Source: Georgenia_B sunbinii
GTDB taxonomy: Bacteria > Actinomycetota > Actinomycetes > Actinomycetales > Actinomycetaceae
Reading direction: 5' to 3' (one strand)
Assembly (NCBI RefSeq): GCF_036421855.1
Contig: NZ_JAZGOK010000010.1
DNA: 64,000 nucleotides
Shown here: in pieces, positions 1-8,290 of the stretch
Position numbering within the stretch: position 1 is the first letter of the stretch
How the letters are laid out: each line of letters opens with the position of its first letter
Program-made: the position numbers and the translations under genes
The notes under the pieces: generated by a model
Seen by the model: only the letters and a program-made list of their open reading frames with translations
Told to the model about the DNA's origin: nothing
Databases searched by the model: none

Positions 1-4
1 TGAG

Positions 5-778
5 TCAGGAGGTCCGCATCGCGCGGGCCAGCTTCCGAGCCGATTTCTGCAGCGCGGCAACGACGTCGGGCACGCGGTCGAGCGGCAGCCGCGACATCGG
101 GGCACTGACGCTGATGCCCGCGGGGAAGGGCAGTCCACCGATGGCCACGGCGACGCAGCGACCGGCGGGCTGGTTCTCGGCCTCGTCGATGCCGTACCCC
201 GCCTCATGGGTCCGTGCGAGCTCGGCCATGAAGGCGTCGGGGTCGGTGATGGTGGCGGCAGTGTGTCGGGGCATACCCGCGGTGTCGAGGATCGCGCGGA
301 CGCGACCCGGGGGCAGGGTCGCGCACATCGCCTTGCCCAGGGCGGTGCAGTGGGTATCCCCCCGCTCACCGACTCGGGCCGCCAGGCGCATCATCAAGGG
401 GGACTCGGCCACGGCGACGTGTACGACCTGGCTGCCGTCGAGGATCCCAAGGTTGGCCGTCTCTTCGAACTGGTCGCGCAGGGCGTCCAGGTACGGGCGG
501 GCCAGGGCTGCCAGGCGGTCGACGCCGCGGGTGTTCTGGGGACGGAACGCCAGGCCCAGGCGGTAGGACATGCCGTCGACCTCCCGCTCGACGTAGTGCC
601 GGGCCTCTAGAGCCGTAAGGTAGCGGAAGGTTGAGCTCTTGGGCAGTCCCGTCCGCTCTGCCACGACTGACAAGGACGAGCCGTCGGGGGCGTCGGCCAG
701 GGCGTCGAGGATGTCGCACACGCGGTCGACGGCGCGGATCGGATAGGTCGTCGCACCAGCGTCTACTTCTGCGGCCAT
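5..778 (-). CDS. IclR-family transcriptional regulator
   Basis: This gene encodes a 257-residue IclR-type DNA-binding regulator. An N-terminal winged helix-turn-helix (about residues 14-75) is followed by an effector-binding domain (about 85-255) with the family signature HCTALGKAMCA near 141-151. I chose the ATG at 778 because the in-frame ATG 27 codons upstream adds sequence that does not look like the family. It is divergent from the first M81 gene and probably controls that operon and the peptide transporter. A motif shared by both promoter regions supports this as inference. IclR proteins usually respond to small carboxylates; the ligand is unknown. The reading frame ends at the window edge but is complete. 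Confidence 0.9.
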   Translation of the reverse strand: MAAEVDAGATTYPIRAVDRVCDILDALADAPDGSSLSVVAERTGLPKSSTFRYLTALEARHYVEREVDGMSYRLGLAFRPQNTRGVDRLAALARPYLDALRDQFEETANLGILDGSQVVHVAVAESPLMMRLAARVGERGDTHCTALGKAMCATLPPGRVRAILDTAGMPRHTAATITDPDAFMAELARTHEAGYGIDEAENQPAGRCVAVAIGGLPFPAGISVSAPMSRLPLDRVPDVVAALQKSARKLARAMRTS

Positions 779-904
779 CGTGGGCCCCCGTCTTGCCTCG
801 GTGGTATGGCTGATCGTCAGCAATGGTACGCGGTTTTCGACTGTTGGAACATCCGGCACGGGTGCCGGCTGTTCGGCGTCGTTGCCTGGGGTGGGTCATC
901 GTGA

Positions 905-932
905 CTACTATCGCAGTTAATGAAACCATGAT
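905..932 (+). promoter_or_regulatory. Promoter region and candidate IclR operator of the M81 operon
   Basis: A -10-like TACTAT (905-910) is followed by ATGAAACCATGAT (920-932). The exact reverse complement of this 13-mer occurs at 4051-4063, upstream of the peptide ABC operon. The site lies between the divergent iclR and M81 genes. Operator function is inferred from the shared motif and from its position. Confidence 0.45.
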
Positions 933-951
933 TCCTAACAATGGAAAGAAG

Positions 952-2496
952 ATGACAGTGTCAAGAGGATGGATCACTGGTGCAGCTCCCCGGATCGCGG
1001 TGACGGGCCTGATGTTTGAGGCCAACACGTTCGCGCCCGGCACCACCGGCCTGGCCGCCTTCGAGGGGTCGACGTACGCCGAAGGGCCGGCTGTCCTCAC
1101 TGTCGGCGGCGGGCTCGACTCGGTGGCCGGGGCCGTCGCTGTCGCCGAGGCCGCCGGTGCGACGGTCGTCCCCACCACCATCGCCGGAGCGATGAGCGGT
1201 CCGACCGTGGCGGCTGGCGTGTACCCGGTGCTGCGCCGCCGCCTGCTCGACGGACTCGCTCCGCTCCGCGGGCAGGTCGACGGCATCTACCTGGAGCTGC
1301 ACGGCGCGATGGTCGCCGAGGACGAGCCCGACGTCGAGGGGGACCTGCTGCAAGCGGTCGCCGACCTCATGGAGGTGCCGGTCGCGGCATCGTTCGACCT
1401 GCATTGCCACTTCACCGACGCGATGGGCGCAGCCACTCCGATGATCGTCGGCTATCACACGCTCCCGCACGTGGACATGATCGAGACCGGGGCGCGCGCC
1501 ATGACCGTACTGCTCGCCCAGCTCGGCGGCGCCCGGCCCACGCTCGCCTGGCGCCACATTCCGATGATCACCTCGGCCGAGGGACAAGACACCAACCACC
1601 TACCCATCAGCGAGGTGATGGGCCGGATCAGGGAGATCACCTCCGAGCCGGGCGTCCTGGACGCCTCGCTGTTCATGTCCCAGCCGTGGCTCGACGTCCC
1701 CGGGCTGAGCTGGTCCACTCTCGTGCTGACCGACGGCGACCCCGAGCTAGCGCAGCTTCGGGCCGATGAGCTGGCACAGATGGTCTGGGACCGGCGCGAG
1801 CGGGTGCTCGCTCCCAAGGTCGACATCGACGAGGCGCTGCGGATCGCGGCCGCGGCGGATCCGACGGACGGCCGCGGACCTTTCGTGCTGGGCGACGGCG
1901 CCGACAGCGTCTCCGCCGGTGCTACCGGTGACGGCGTCGAGGTCCTGGCCGGCCTGCTGCACCACGAGCTTACCGGCCGGGCCCAGGTGATCGTCACCGA
2001 CGCGGCCGCGGCTGACCGCTGTGCCGAAGTGGGCGTGGGCGGGCATGTGACGGTCGACGTCGGTGGCGGCCTCGCACCGGAGTTCCACTTCTCGGTCGAG
2101 ATCAGCGGCACCGTGGTCATGGTCAGCGACGGTCGGTTTCGGTCGCTCTACCCGCCGGCGCCCGCAGATCTCGGGACCACCGCCGTTGTACGCGTCGGAG
2201 AGCACCTGCACGTGGTGATCGTTTCTCGCCCCGCGAGCCAGCTCGACTATCAGCTCTACCTGCACGTGGGCCTCGACCCGCGCGACGCTCACGTCGTGGT
2301 GACGAAGTCTGCCGGCGGCTATCGCGCTTTCTTCGAGCCCGTCGCGCGCGAGTGTCTCGACGTCGATACCCGCGGTCCCTCCGACTCCCGCCTCGAGCGG
2401 ATGCAGTTCACGAAGGTCACTCGCCCCCTGTACCCCCTCGACCGAACGTTCGCCTGGTCTCCCGACGCTCACTCGATCCGCGGGCTGCTCACGTGA
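952..2496 (+). CDS. M81-family metallopeptidase (MlrC-like), copy A
   Basis: This encodes a protein of about 514 residues with the two-domain architecture of MlrC, the microcystinase that processes linearised microcystin, and its relatives (M81 N-terminal catalytic domain plus MlrC C-terminal domain). Residues matching the metal ligands described for MlrC are all present: Glu23 in FEANTF, Asp149 and His151 in DLHCH, and His173 in HTLPH. The start is uncertain. ATG 952 follows GGAAAG closely, and GTG 958 is also possible. Its stop overlaps the GTG of the next M81 gene, so the two are translationally coupled. The real substrate is unknown; family members act on peptide-like amides or are uncharacterised. 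Confidence 0.88.
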   Translation: MTVSRGWITGAAPRIAVTGLMFEANTFAPGTTGLAAFEGSTYAEGPAVLTVGGGLDSVAGAVAVAEAAGATVVPTTIAGAMSGPTVAAGVYPVLRRRLLDGLAPLRGQVDGIYLELHGAMVAEDEPDVEGDLLQAVADLMEVPVAASFDLHCHFTDAMGAATPMIVGYHTLPHVDMIETGARAMTVLLAQLGGARPTLAWRHIPMITSAEGQDTNHLPISEVMGRIREITSEPGVLDASLFMSQPWLDVPGLSWSTLVLTDGDPELAQLRADELAQMVWDRRERVLAPKVDIDEALRIAAAADPTDGRGPFVLGDGADSVSAGATGDGVEVLAGLLHHELTGRAQVIVTDAAAADRCAEVGVGGHVTVDVGGGLAPEFHFSVEISGTVVMVSDGRFRSLYPPAPADLGTTAVVRVGEHLHVVIVSRPASQLDYQLYLHVGLDPRDAHVVVTKSAGGYRAFFEPVARECLDVDTRGPSDSRLERMQFTKVTRPLYPLDRTFAWSPDAHSIRGLLT

Positions 2497-3983
2497 CGCC
2501 GGTCCGGATCGGCGTCACATTCATCTCCCAGGAGAGCAACACCTTCAACCCGCACCCGACGACGATGGCGGGGTACGAGTCCTTCGGGGTGTACCGCGGG
2601 ACGCAGATGCTCGACGAGTTGACCGGTGTCGGCAGCGTCGGCGGGTTCCTGTCCGCCGTCGACGCGTGGCAGGGGCCCGTGGAGGTGGTGCCCTTGCTCA
2701 AGGCCAGGGATGTGGCGGGTGGCCGGCTGACTCGGGTGGCGCTGGGCTCGCTCACCGACGAGCTGTCGGCCCTGCTGGCAGCGGCGGGGCCGCTGGATGC
2801 CCTGGTGATGATGCTGCATGGAGCGTGTGCGGCCGAGGGAGAGGATGACGTAGACGGCCATCTGTTGGCCGCGGCGCGGGCGGTGGTCGGGGCGGGCCTG
2901 CCGATCGTTGTCGGCCTCGACCATCATGCGAACATCACCGAGCGGATGGTCGACCTGTCGACCGCGATCATTGGCCACCGCACCCAGCCCCACGACCTAC
3001 CCGACACGGGACGACGTGCGGGCGAGCTCGCGCTGCGGGTGGCCACCGGCACTGTGGCACCGGTGATGGCGGCGCGCACGTTACGACTGCTATCCCACCA
3101 GGAGCAGTTCCTGACCGATCGGGGGCCGATGAAGACGTGGTTCGAGAGGGCCCGCTTGATCGAGCAGCAGGAGGGCGTGCTGGCCGTCTCACCGTTCCCG
3201 ATGCAGCCCTGGCTCGATCTCGCCGAGGGCGGATGGGCGGTGGTCGTGGTCACCGACGGCGATCGGGACCTGGCCGAGCGACATGCGGACCATATGGCGG
3301 ACCTGGCTTGGTCAATGCGCGCGGAGTTCCAGGAGACCACATCGGTGTCCCCGGCCGAGGCTGTGGCGTTGGCCGCGCGCGAGTTGGCCTGCTCCGGTCC
3401 GGTGATCATCAGCGACACCGGTGATTCGGTGTTCGGCGGTGCGGGCGGAGACAGTACTGTGCTGCTTACCGAGCTGCTGCGAGCCGGTGCCCCGACCGCG
3501 CTAGTGCCGTTGATCGACCCCGAGGCGGCACGGGCGCTAGCCCTGGCCGGCGTCGGCGGGCGCGTGAAGATGTTCGTCGGCGGCGGGCTGACCGGTTGGT
3601 TCCCACCGGTGGAGGTCACCGCGGAGGTGCTCACCGTCGCTGACCCGGTGCTGCGTGACTTGCCCGGGTACGCGGAGGCCGAGGTTCACATGGGTACGAC
3701 CGTCGTGGCTATCGTCGGGAACGTGACGATGGTGGTCAGCGAGCGGCCCGGGGTGGCGGGTAACCATCCGGGATTGTACGAGTACCTGGGCCTGCGCCCG
3801 GCCGAGTACGGCGCCATCGTGCTCAAGACGGCAAGCAACTTCCAGTGGTTCGCGCACCTGGCCACGTCGTTGATTCGGGCCGACACCATCGGGCCGACGC
3901 AGTCCGACATCGCTGGGCTGCCCTGGCAGCGGGTGCCCCGACCGATCTACCCGCTCGACCGGGACCTTGCCGACTGGCGGTGA
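2493..3983 (+). CDS. M81-family metallopeptidase (MlrC-like), copy B
   Basis: This 496-residue MlrC-type protein starts at a GTG inside the GTGA overlap with the upstream paralogue. The same metal-ligand pattern is visible: Glu14 in QESNTF, Asp143 and His145 in DHHAN, and His167 in TQPH. It is clearly divergent from copy A, so this is an old duplication or an independent acquisition rather than a recent tandem repeat. Coupling of two paralogues suggests either a heteromeric enzyme or two steps on related substrates (inference). The peptide ABC operon follows after about 250 bp. Confidence 0.88.
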   Translation: MTPVRIGVTFISQESNTFNPHPTTMAGYESFGVYRGTQMLDELTGVGSVGGFLSAVDAWQGPVEVVPLLKARDVAGGRLTRVALGSLTDELSALLAAAGPLDALVMMLHGACAAEGEDDVDGHLLAAARAVVGAGLPIVVGLDHHANITERMVDLSTAIIGHRTQPHDLPDTGRRAGELALRVATGTVAPVMAARTLRLLSHQEQFLTDRGPMKTWFERARLIEQQEGVLAVSPFPMQPWLDLAEGGWAVVVVTDGDRDLAERHADHMADLAWSMRAEFQETTSVSPAEAVALAARELACSGPVIISDTGDSVFGGAGGDSTVLLTELLRAGAPTALVPLIDPEAARALALAGVGGRVKMFVGGGLTGWFPPVEVTAEVLTVADPVLRDLPGYAEAEVHMGTTVVAIVGNVTMVVSERPGVAGNHPGLYEYLGLRPAEYGAIVLKTASNFQWFAHLATSLIRADTIGPTQSDIAGLPWQRVPRPIYPLDRDLADWR

Positions 3984-4050
3984 GTGCGCGGGCAGTGCAA
4001 GGGGTCACCGATACGAAGTCGTGACTATGGGTGCTGGCCCTCATGAGGAC

Positions 4051-4063
4051 ATCATGGTTTCAT
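4051..4063. promoter_or_regulatory. Candidate IclR operator upstream of the peptide ABC operon
   Basis: ATCATGGTTTCAT here is the exact reverse complement of the 13-mer at 920-932, upstream of the M81 operon. The neighbouring bases GTCAC and TAATAGTC also resemble the flanks of the other copy in inverted orientation. The site lies about 170 bp before the first ABC gene. I infer that one regulator, most likely the IclR protein at the left edge, controls both units. Confidence 0.4.
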
Positions 4064-4231
4064 AGCCTGTAATAGTCGTGTCACTAGTTGGAAACATCCC
4101 TAGGGTTGAATCCTCCGCAACGAAGCTGAGACCGGGCTCCTGCCCGTGCCGACGGAAGAGGTATCAGATGCACCTCATGACCAGATCTGACGCGACGCGA
4201 TCGTCGCTCCTACAGGTTGTCGAGGGCGCTC

Positions 4232-5290
4232 ATGGGTGAGCCGCTGCTGACGGTCCGGGACCTGCGCGTCGCCTTCGGCGACGATGATCGCACGGTCAAC
4301 GCGGTGGACGGTGTCAGCTTCGACGTGTACCCAGGCGAGACCCTGGGCATCGTGGGGGAGTCGGGCTCGGGCAAGAGCGTCAGCGTCATGTCCCTGCTCG
4401 GCCTCATCCCCCAGCCACCCGGGAGGATCATTGGCGGAAGCGCGCTCTTCGAGGGCCGCGACCTGCTGACGATGTCCAAGCGCGAGCTGCGCGCGGTCCG
4501 CGGCGCCTCCATCGGCATGATCTTCCAGGACGCGATGACCGCGCTGAACCCGGTCCTGACGATCGGCTTCCAGCTCATCGAAGCGCTCCAGGTGCACAGG
4601 GCGATGTCCCGCGCAGCAGCGCGGACGCGGGCCGCCGAGCTGCTCAGCGCCGTGGGGGTGCCGAACCCTGAGGCACGCCTCAAGCAGTATCCGCACGAGT
4701 ACTCCGGCGGGATGCGGCAGCGGGCCATGATCGCTATGGCGATGGCCAACAGCCCTCAGCTCCTCATCGCCGACGAGCCCACCACCGCCTTGGATGTCAC
4801 GATCCAGGCGCAGGTGCTCGACGTGCTGCGCAAAGCGAAGGACGACACCGATGCGGCCACGATCCTCATCACCCATGACCTGGGCGTCGTCGCCGAGATG
4901 GCTGACCGCGTGGTCGTCATGTACTCCGGGCAGGTCGTGGAGTCCGGGACCGTAGAGCAGGTCTTCCGCTCGCCAGCCCATCCCTACACCGTGGGGCTGC
5001 TGGGCAGCCTGCCGCGCCTGGACTCCCGGTTCGAACGTCTCATCCCGATCCGCGGAAATCCCCCGAGCGGGCGCAGCCAGCCCACCGGGTGCCGTTTCAG
5101 CCCCCGGTGCGACCTCAGCGGCGGGCGGTCCGCCTGCTTCGAGCAGCAGCCCGCGTTGATCCGGGCCGCCGACGGCACCGAGTCCCGGTGCCACTTCCGC
5201 GAGGAGGTGGCGGGGTTCCGAGACGTCATCAGGTCCGCCGAGATGGCGCACGAAGGATCGGTCGACGTCGAGCGGAAGGAGGCACGATGA
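4232..5290 (+). CDS. Dipeptide/oligopeptide ABC transporter ATP-binding protein (DppD/OppD type)
   Basis: This is one of two ATPase subunits of a peptide importer, 352 residues long. Visible motifs are Walker A GESGSGKS (about 42-49), the signature YSGGMRQR (about 157-164) and Walker B LLIADEPT (about 177-184). A C-terminal cysteine-containing oligopeptide module (CRFSPRC) is typical of OppD/DppD proteins. I prefer ATG 4232, preceded by GAGGG, over an upstream in-frame TTG at 4217. The gene opens a tightly coupled D-F-C-B-A operon with ATGA overlaps at the first three junctions. It probably acts on the inner face of the membrane to power uptake of the substrate used by the M81 and deacylase enzymes. 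Confidence 0.93.
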   Translation: MGEPLLTVRDLRVAFGDDDRTVNAVDGVSFDVYPGETLGIVGESGSGKSVSVMSLLGLIPQPPGRIIGGSALFEGRDLLTMSKRELRAVRGASIGMIFQDAMTALNPVLTIGFQLIEALQVHRAMSRAAARTRAAELLSAVGVPNPEARLKQYPHEYSGGMRQRAMIAMAMANSPQLLIADEPTTALDVTIQAQVLDVLRKAKDDTDAATILITHDLGVVAEMADRVVVMYSGQVVESGTVEQVFRSPAHPYTVGLLGSLPRLDSRFERLIPIRGNPPSGRSQPTGCRFSPRCDLSGGRSACFEQQPALIRAADGTESRCHFREEVAGFRDVIRSAEMAHEGSVDVERKEAR

Positions 5291-6354
5291 TCCGATGGGA
5301 CAACTCGCCCGTCGTGCGGGGGGAGAACCTGCTGCGCGTCGAAGGGCTCAAGAAGCACTTCCCGATCAAGACGGGCATCGCCAAGCGGACGACCGGCTGG
5401 ATCCAGGCGGTCGACGGCATCGACCTGGAGGTCGCCGCGGGGGAAACCCTCGGGCTGGTCGGTGAGTCGGGCTGCGGCAAGTCGACCGCCGGACGGACGA
5501 TTCTGCGGCTGATGGAACCGACCGGCGGCCGTACCCTGTTCAAGGGACAGGACATCGCGCGGTTCTCCCGCGCGCAGATGCGGCCCGTACGTCGGGACAT
5601 GCAGATCGTCTTTCAGGACCCGTTCGCCTCCCTCAACCCTCGGTTGCGGGTCCACGAGATCCTCGCCGAGCCGCTGCGGCTGCACGGAATGTACGAGGGT
5701 TCCACCTCTGAGGACATGATCGACGACCTCATCGTCCGGGTGGGTCTCAACCGGGACCAGCGCTACCGCTACCCGCACGAGTTCTCCGGTGGGCAGCGCC
5801 AACGTATCGGCATCGCCCGGGCACTGGCCCTCAGCCCTCAGCTGCTCGTACTTGACGAGCCGGTCTCGGCACTTGACGTGTCGATCCAGGCCCAGGTCGT
5901 CAACCTGCTGCAGGAACTGCAGGAGGAGCTGAGCCTGGCCTACATCTTCATCGCCCATGACCTGTCCGTGGTGCGGCACATCTCCGACCGGATCGCGGTC
6001 ATGTACCTCGGCAAGATCGTCGAGACCGGAACCCGCGAGCAGATCTACCAGAACCCCCTGCACCCTTACACCCAGGCGCTGCTGTCCGCTGTGCCGGTGC
6101 CTGACCCCAGCCGCAAGCGGGGCGAGGGGCGCATCCTGCTGCGCGGTGACCTGCCGAGCCCGAGCAACCCACCGAGTGGATGCAGGTTCCGCACCCGGTG
6201 CTTCAAGGTCCAGCCCGTCTGCGCTACCACCGAGCCGGCGTTCGAGGTCCGTGATGGTCAGTCGCACCCCACGGCGTGTCACTTCAGCGGGCCGATCGAG
6301 CTTGCGATGCCTACCGTGCGAGCCGCCTCGGTGAGCCAGGAGGAGAACCGATGA
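5287..6354 (+). CDS. Dipeptide/oligopeptide ABC transporter ATP-binding protein (DppF/OppF type)
   Basis: This is the second ATPase subunit of the peptide importer, 355 residues. It has Walker A GESGCGKS (59-66), signature FSGGQRQR (about 166-173), Walker B LLVLDEP (about 186-192) and the C-terminal oligopeptide-family cysteine module (CRFRTRCF). The ATG at 5287 overlaps the previous stop as ATGA and has a strong GGAGG ribosome binding site. A reading frame that is open further upstream is only the shadow of dppD. Confidence 0.93.
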   Translation: MIRWDNSPVVRGENLLRVEGLKKHFPIKTGIAKRTTGWIQAVDGIDLEVAAGETLGLVGESGCGKSTAGRTILRLMEPTGGRTLFKGQDIARFSRAQMRPVRRDMQIVFQDPFASLNPRLRVHEILAEPLRLHGMYEGSTSEDMIDDLIVRVGLNRDQRYRYPHEFSGGQRQRIGIARALALSPQLLVLDEPVSALDVSIQAQVVNLLQELQEELSLAYIFIAHDLSVVRHISDRIAVMYLGKIVETGTREQIYQNPLHPYTQALLSAVPVPDPSRKRGEGRILLRGDLPSPSNPPSGCRFRTRCFKVQPVCATTEPAFEVRDGQSHPTACHFSGPIELAMPTVRAASVSQEENR

Positions 6355-7253
6355 CTGCCACCACACCGCCGGTGAAGCGGCCGTCGCGCCGTTCGCCGTG
6401 GCGAGTCCTGCGAGACACCTTCGGGCGCAGCCCGTCCCTGGTCATCGGTGCGGTGATCATCTCCGTGCTCGCACTGGCCGCACTGTTCGCGCCGCTGCTG
6501 GCCCCGTTCGACCCGTTGGAGCTGGCACCGGCCAAAGCCTTCACCACCCCGAACGGGGACCACTGGTTCGGTACCGACGAGCTGGGGCGGGACATTTTCA
6601 GCCGCAGCCTCTTCGGTGCGCGGGCCTCGCTGCTCACCGGGCTGCTGGCCACCTTGGTGGCTGCCGCGATCGGTGTACCGCTGGGTCTGCTGTCCGGGTA
6701 CTTCGGGCGCTGGGTCGACGCATTGATCATGCGCGCCGTCGACATCCAGATCGCCGTCCCGGCGATCCTGCTCGCCCTGATCATCATCGTCCTGGCCGGC
6801 CGCGGGTTCGTCAGCTCAATCGTGGCCGTCGGTATCGCGAGCATCCCGACGTTTGCCCGGATCGTGCGCGCCTCGACGCTGACGCTGAAGGAAGAGGAGT
6901 ACGTCACCGCCGTCAAGGCGCTCGGCGGGGGCAACGGTTACACGATGCTGCGCACGATCCTGCCCAACGCCATGGGGCCGATCATCGTGCAGATGGTGAT
7001 CACGGCTTCGGTCGCGATCCTACTCGAGGCCGCCCTGAGCTTCCTCGGCCTGGGCACGCAACCGCCGGCACCCACCTGGGGCGACATGCTCCGCACCGGC
7101 AAGGGCTTCCTCAACAACGCGCCCTACTACGCGATCCTGCCCGGCATCTTGCTCACCGTCACCGTGCTCGCCCTGGACCTCATGGGCCGTGGCCTGCAGA
7201 AGTTCCGCGAGGGCTCGGGTGCAACCAACATTGAGCTGGAGGTGCGGGCATGA
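6351..7253 (+). CDS. Peptide ABC transporter permease (DppC type)
   Basis: This 300-residue inner-membrane permease has an N-terminal transmembrane helix (about 30-52) and a predicted periplasmic-side segment containing HWFGTDELGRDIFSR, a hallmark of DppC/OppC proteins. A binding-protein-dependent transport domain follows, with the EAA-type loop around AVKALGGGNGYTMLRTILPN. The ATG at 6351 sits behind AGGAGGA and overlaps the dppF stop by four bases. It pairs with the DppB-type permease encoded next. Confidence 0.93.
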   Translation: MTATTPPVKRPSRRSPWRVLRDTFGRSPSLVIGAVIISVLALAALFAPLLAPFDPLELAPAKAFTTPNGDHWFGTDELGRDIFSRSLFGARASLLTGLLATLVAAAIGVPLGLLSGYFGRWVDALIMRAVDIQIAVPAILLALIIIVLAGRGFVSSIVAVGIASIPTFARIVRASTLTLKEEEYVTAVKALGGGNGYTMLRTILPNAMGPIIVQMVITASVAILLEAALSFLGLGTQPPAPTWGDMLRTGKGFLNNAPYYAILPGILLTVTVLALDLMGRGLQKFREGSGATNIELEVRA

Positions 7254-8197
7254 TCGCCTACATCTTCCGTCGGCTGTTGCAGACGGTGCCCACGTTGCTC
7301 GTGGCGTCGCTGCTCATCTGGATGATTGTCTATGCCCTGCCCGGCGACCCCGCCGTCGCGCTCGCGGGAGCGAACGCCCCGCCGGAGATGATCGAGTACG
7401 AGCGGCAACGGATGGGACTCGACCAGCCACTTTTGCAGCAGTATGTGACCTGGATGGGCAATGTGCTGCGGGGGGACCTCGGTCATTCGTACATCACCGG
7501 CCAGGAGGTCAGTGCGGCGATCGGCCGGCGGTTGATGCCGAGCTTCCAGCTCGCAGTCGTCTCATTCGCGTTCGCCCTGCTGCTCTCGATCCCGATCGCG
7601 TTCTTCGGTGCGCTCAAGCCGCGGTCGTTCCTCGGTCGGCTGACCAGCGCGCAGAGCATCCTGTCGCTCAGCGTGCCGACCTTCTGGGTCGGGATCCTGC
7701 TGATCCTGGTCTTCGGTGTCCAGGCCCAGCTGCTCCCCGCGGTGTCGGACTTCGTGCCGTTCTGGGAGTCGCCGTGGCAGGCCTTGCGCAACCTGCTGCT
7801 GCCGGGGCTGACCCTGGGGATCTTTATCTCCGGGATCCTCGGCCGGTTCCTGCGGCAGTCGCTGACCGAGACCCTGGGCCGCGACTACGTGCGGACCGCC
7901 CGCGCCAAGGGCCTCGGCGAGACCTTCGTCGTGGGCCGGCACGCGTTGCGCAACGCGCTGTTGCCCTTCGTGACGATCCTGGGCCTGCAGCTCGGCACGT
8001 TCCTCGGCGGCACGGTGGTGACCGAGTCGGTCTTCAACTACCCCGGCATCGGCCGGATGCTCCTGGCGGCCATCGAGCAACGTGACTACGCCCTGATTCA
8101 GGGAACCACGTTAATGATCATCGTCGCCGTGACCCTGGTGAACCTGATCGTCGACATCATCTACGCCTACCTGGACCCCCGGATCTCCTACGCCTAG
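7250..8197 (+). CDS. Peptide ABC transporter permease (DppB type)
   Basis: This 315-residue permease begins MIAYIFRRLLQTVPTLLV, the usual DppB/OppB N terminus. It carries the GLDQPLLQQYVTW segment and the cytoplasmic EAA-type loop (TARAKGLGETFVVGRHALRN). It overlaps dppC by four bases. Placing the two permeases after the ATPases and the binding protein last (D-F-C-B-A) is the reverse of the common A-B-C-D-F order. Confidence 0.93.
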   Translation: MIAYIFRRLLQTVPTLLVASLLIWMIVYALPGDPAVALAGANAPPEMIEYERQRMGLDQPLLQQYVTWMGNVLRGDLGHSYITGQEVSAAIGRRLMPSFQLAVVSFAFALLLSIPIAFFGALKPRSFLGRLTSAQSILSLSVPTFWVGILLILVFGVQAQLLPAVSDFVPFWESPWQALRNLLLPGLTLGIFISGILGRFLRQSLTETLGRDYVRTARAKGLGETFVVGRHALRNALLPFVTILGLQLGTFLGGTVVTESVFNYPGIGRMLLAAIEQRDYALIQGTTLMIIVAVTLVNLIVDIIYAYLDPRISYA

Positions 8198-8290
8198 ATC
8201 ACCGGCGCCCGAGCGTCCGCACCGTGGATGCAACACCACTACCTTGGCGCACCGCTCGGTGTGCCTCGAAACCACAAGTCTGGAGTCACC

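Noticed and set aside
4217..4231. Upstream TTG start for the first ABC ATPase gene
   Set aside because: ATG 4232 has a better placed GAGGG site and gives the normal family N terminus.
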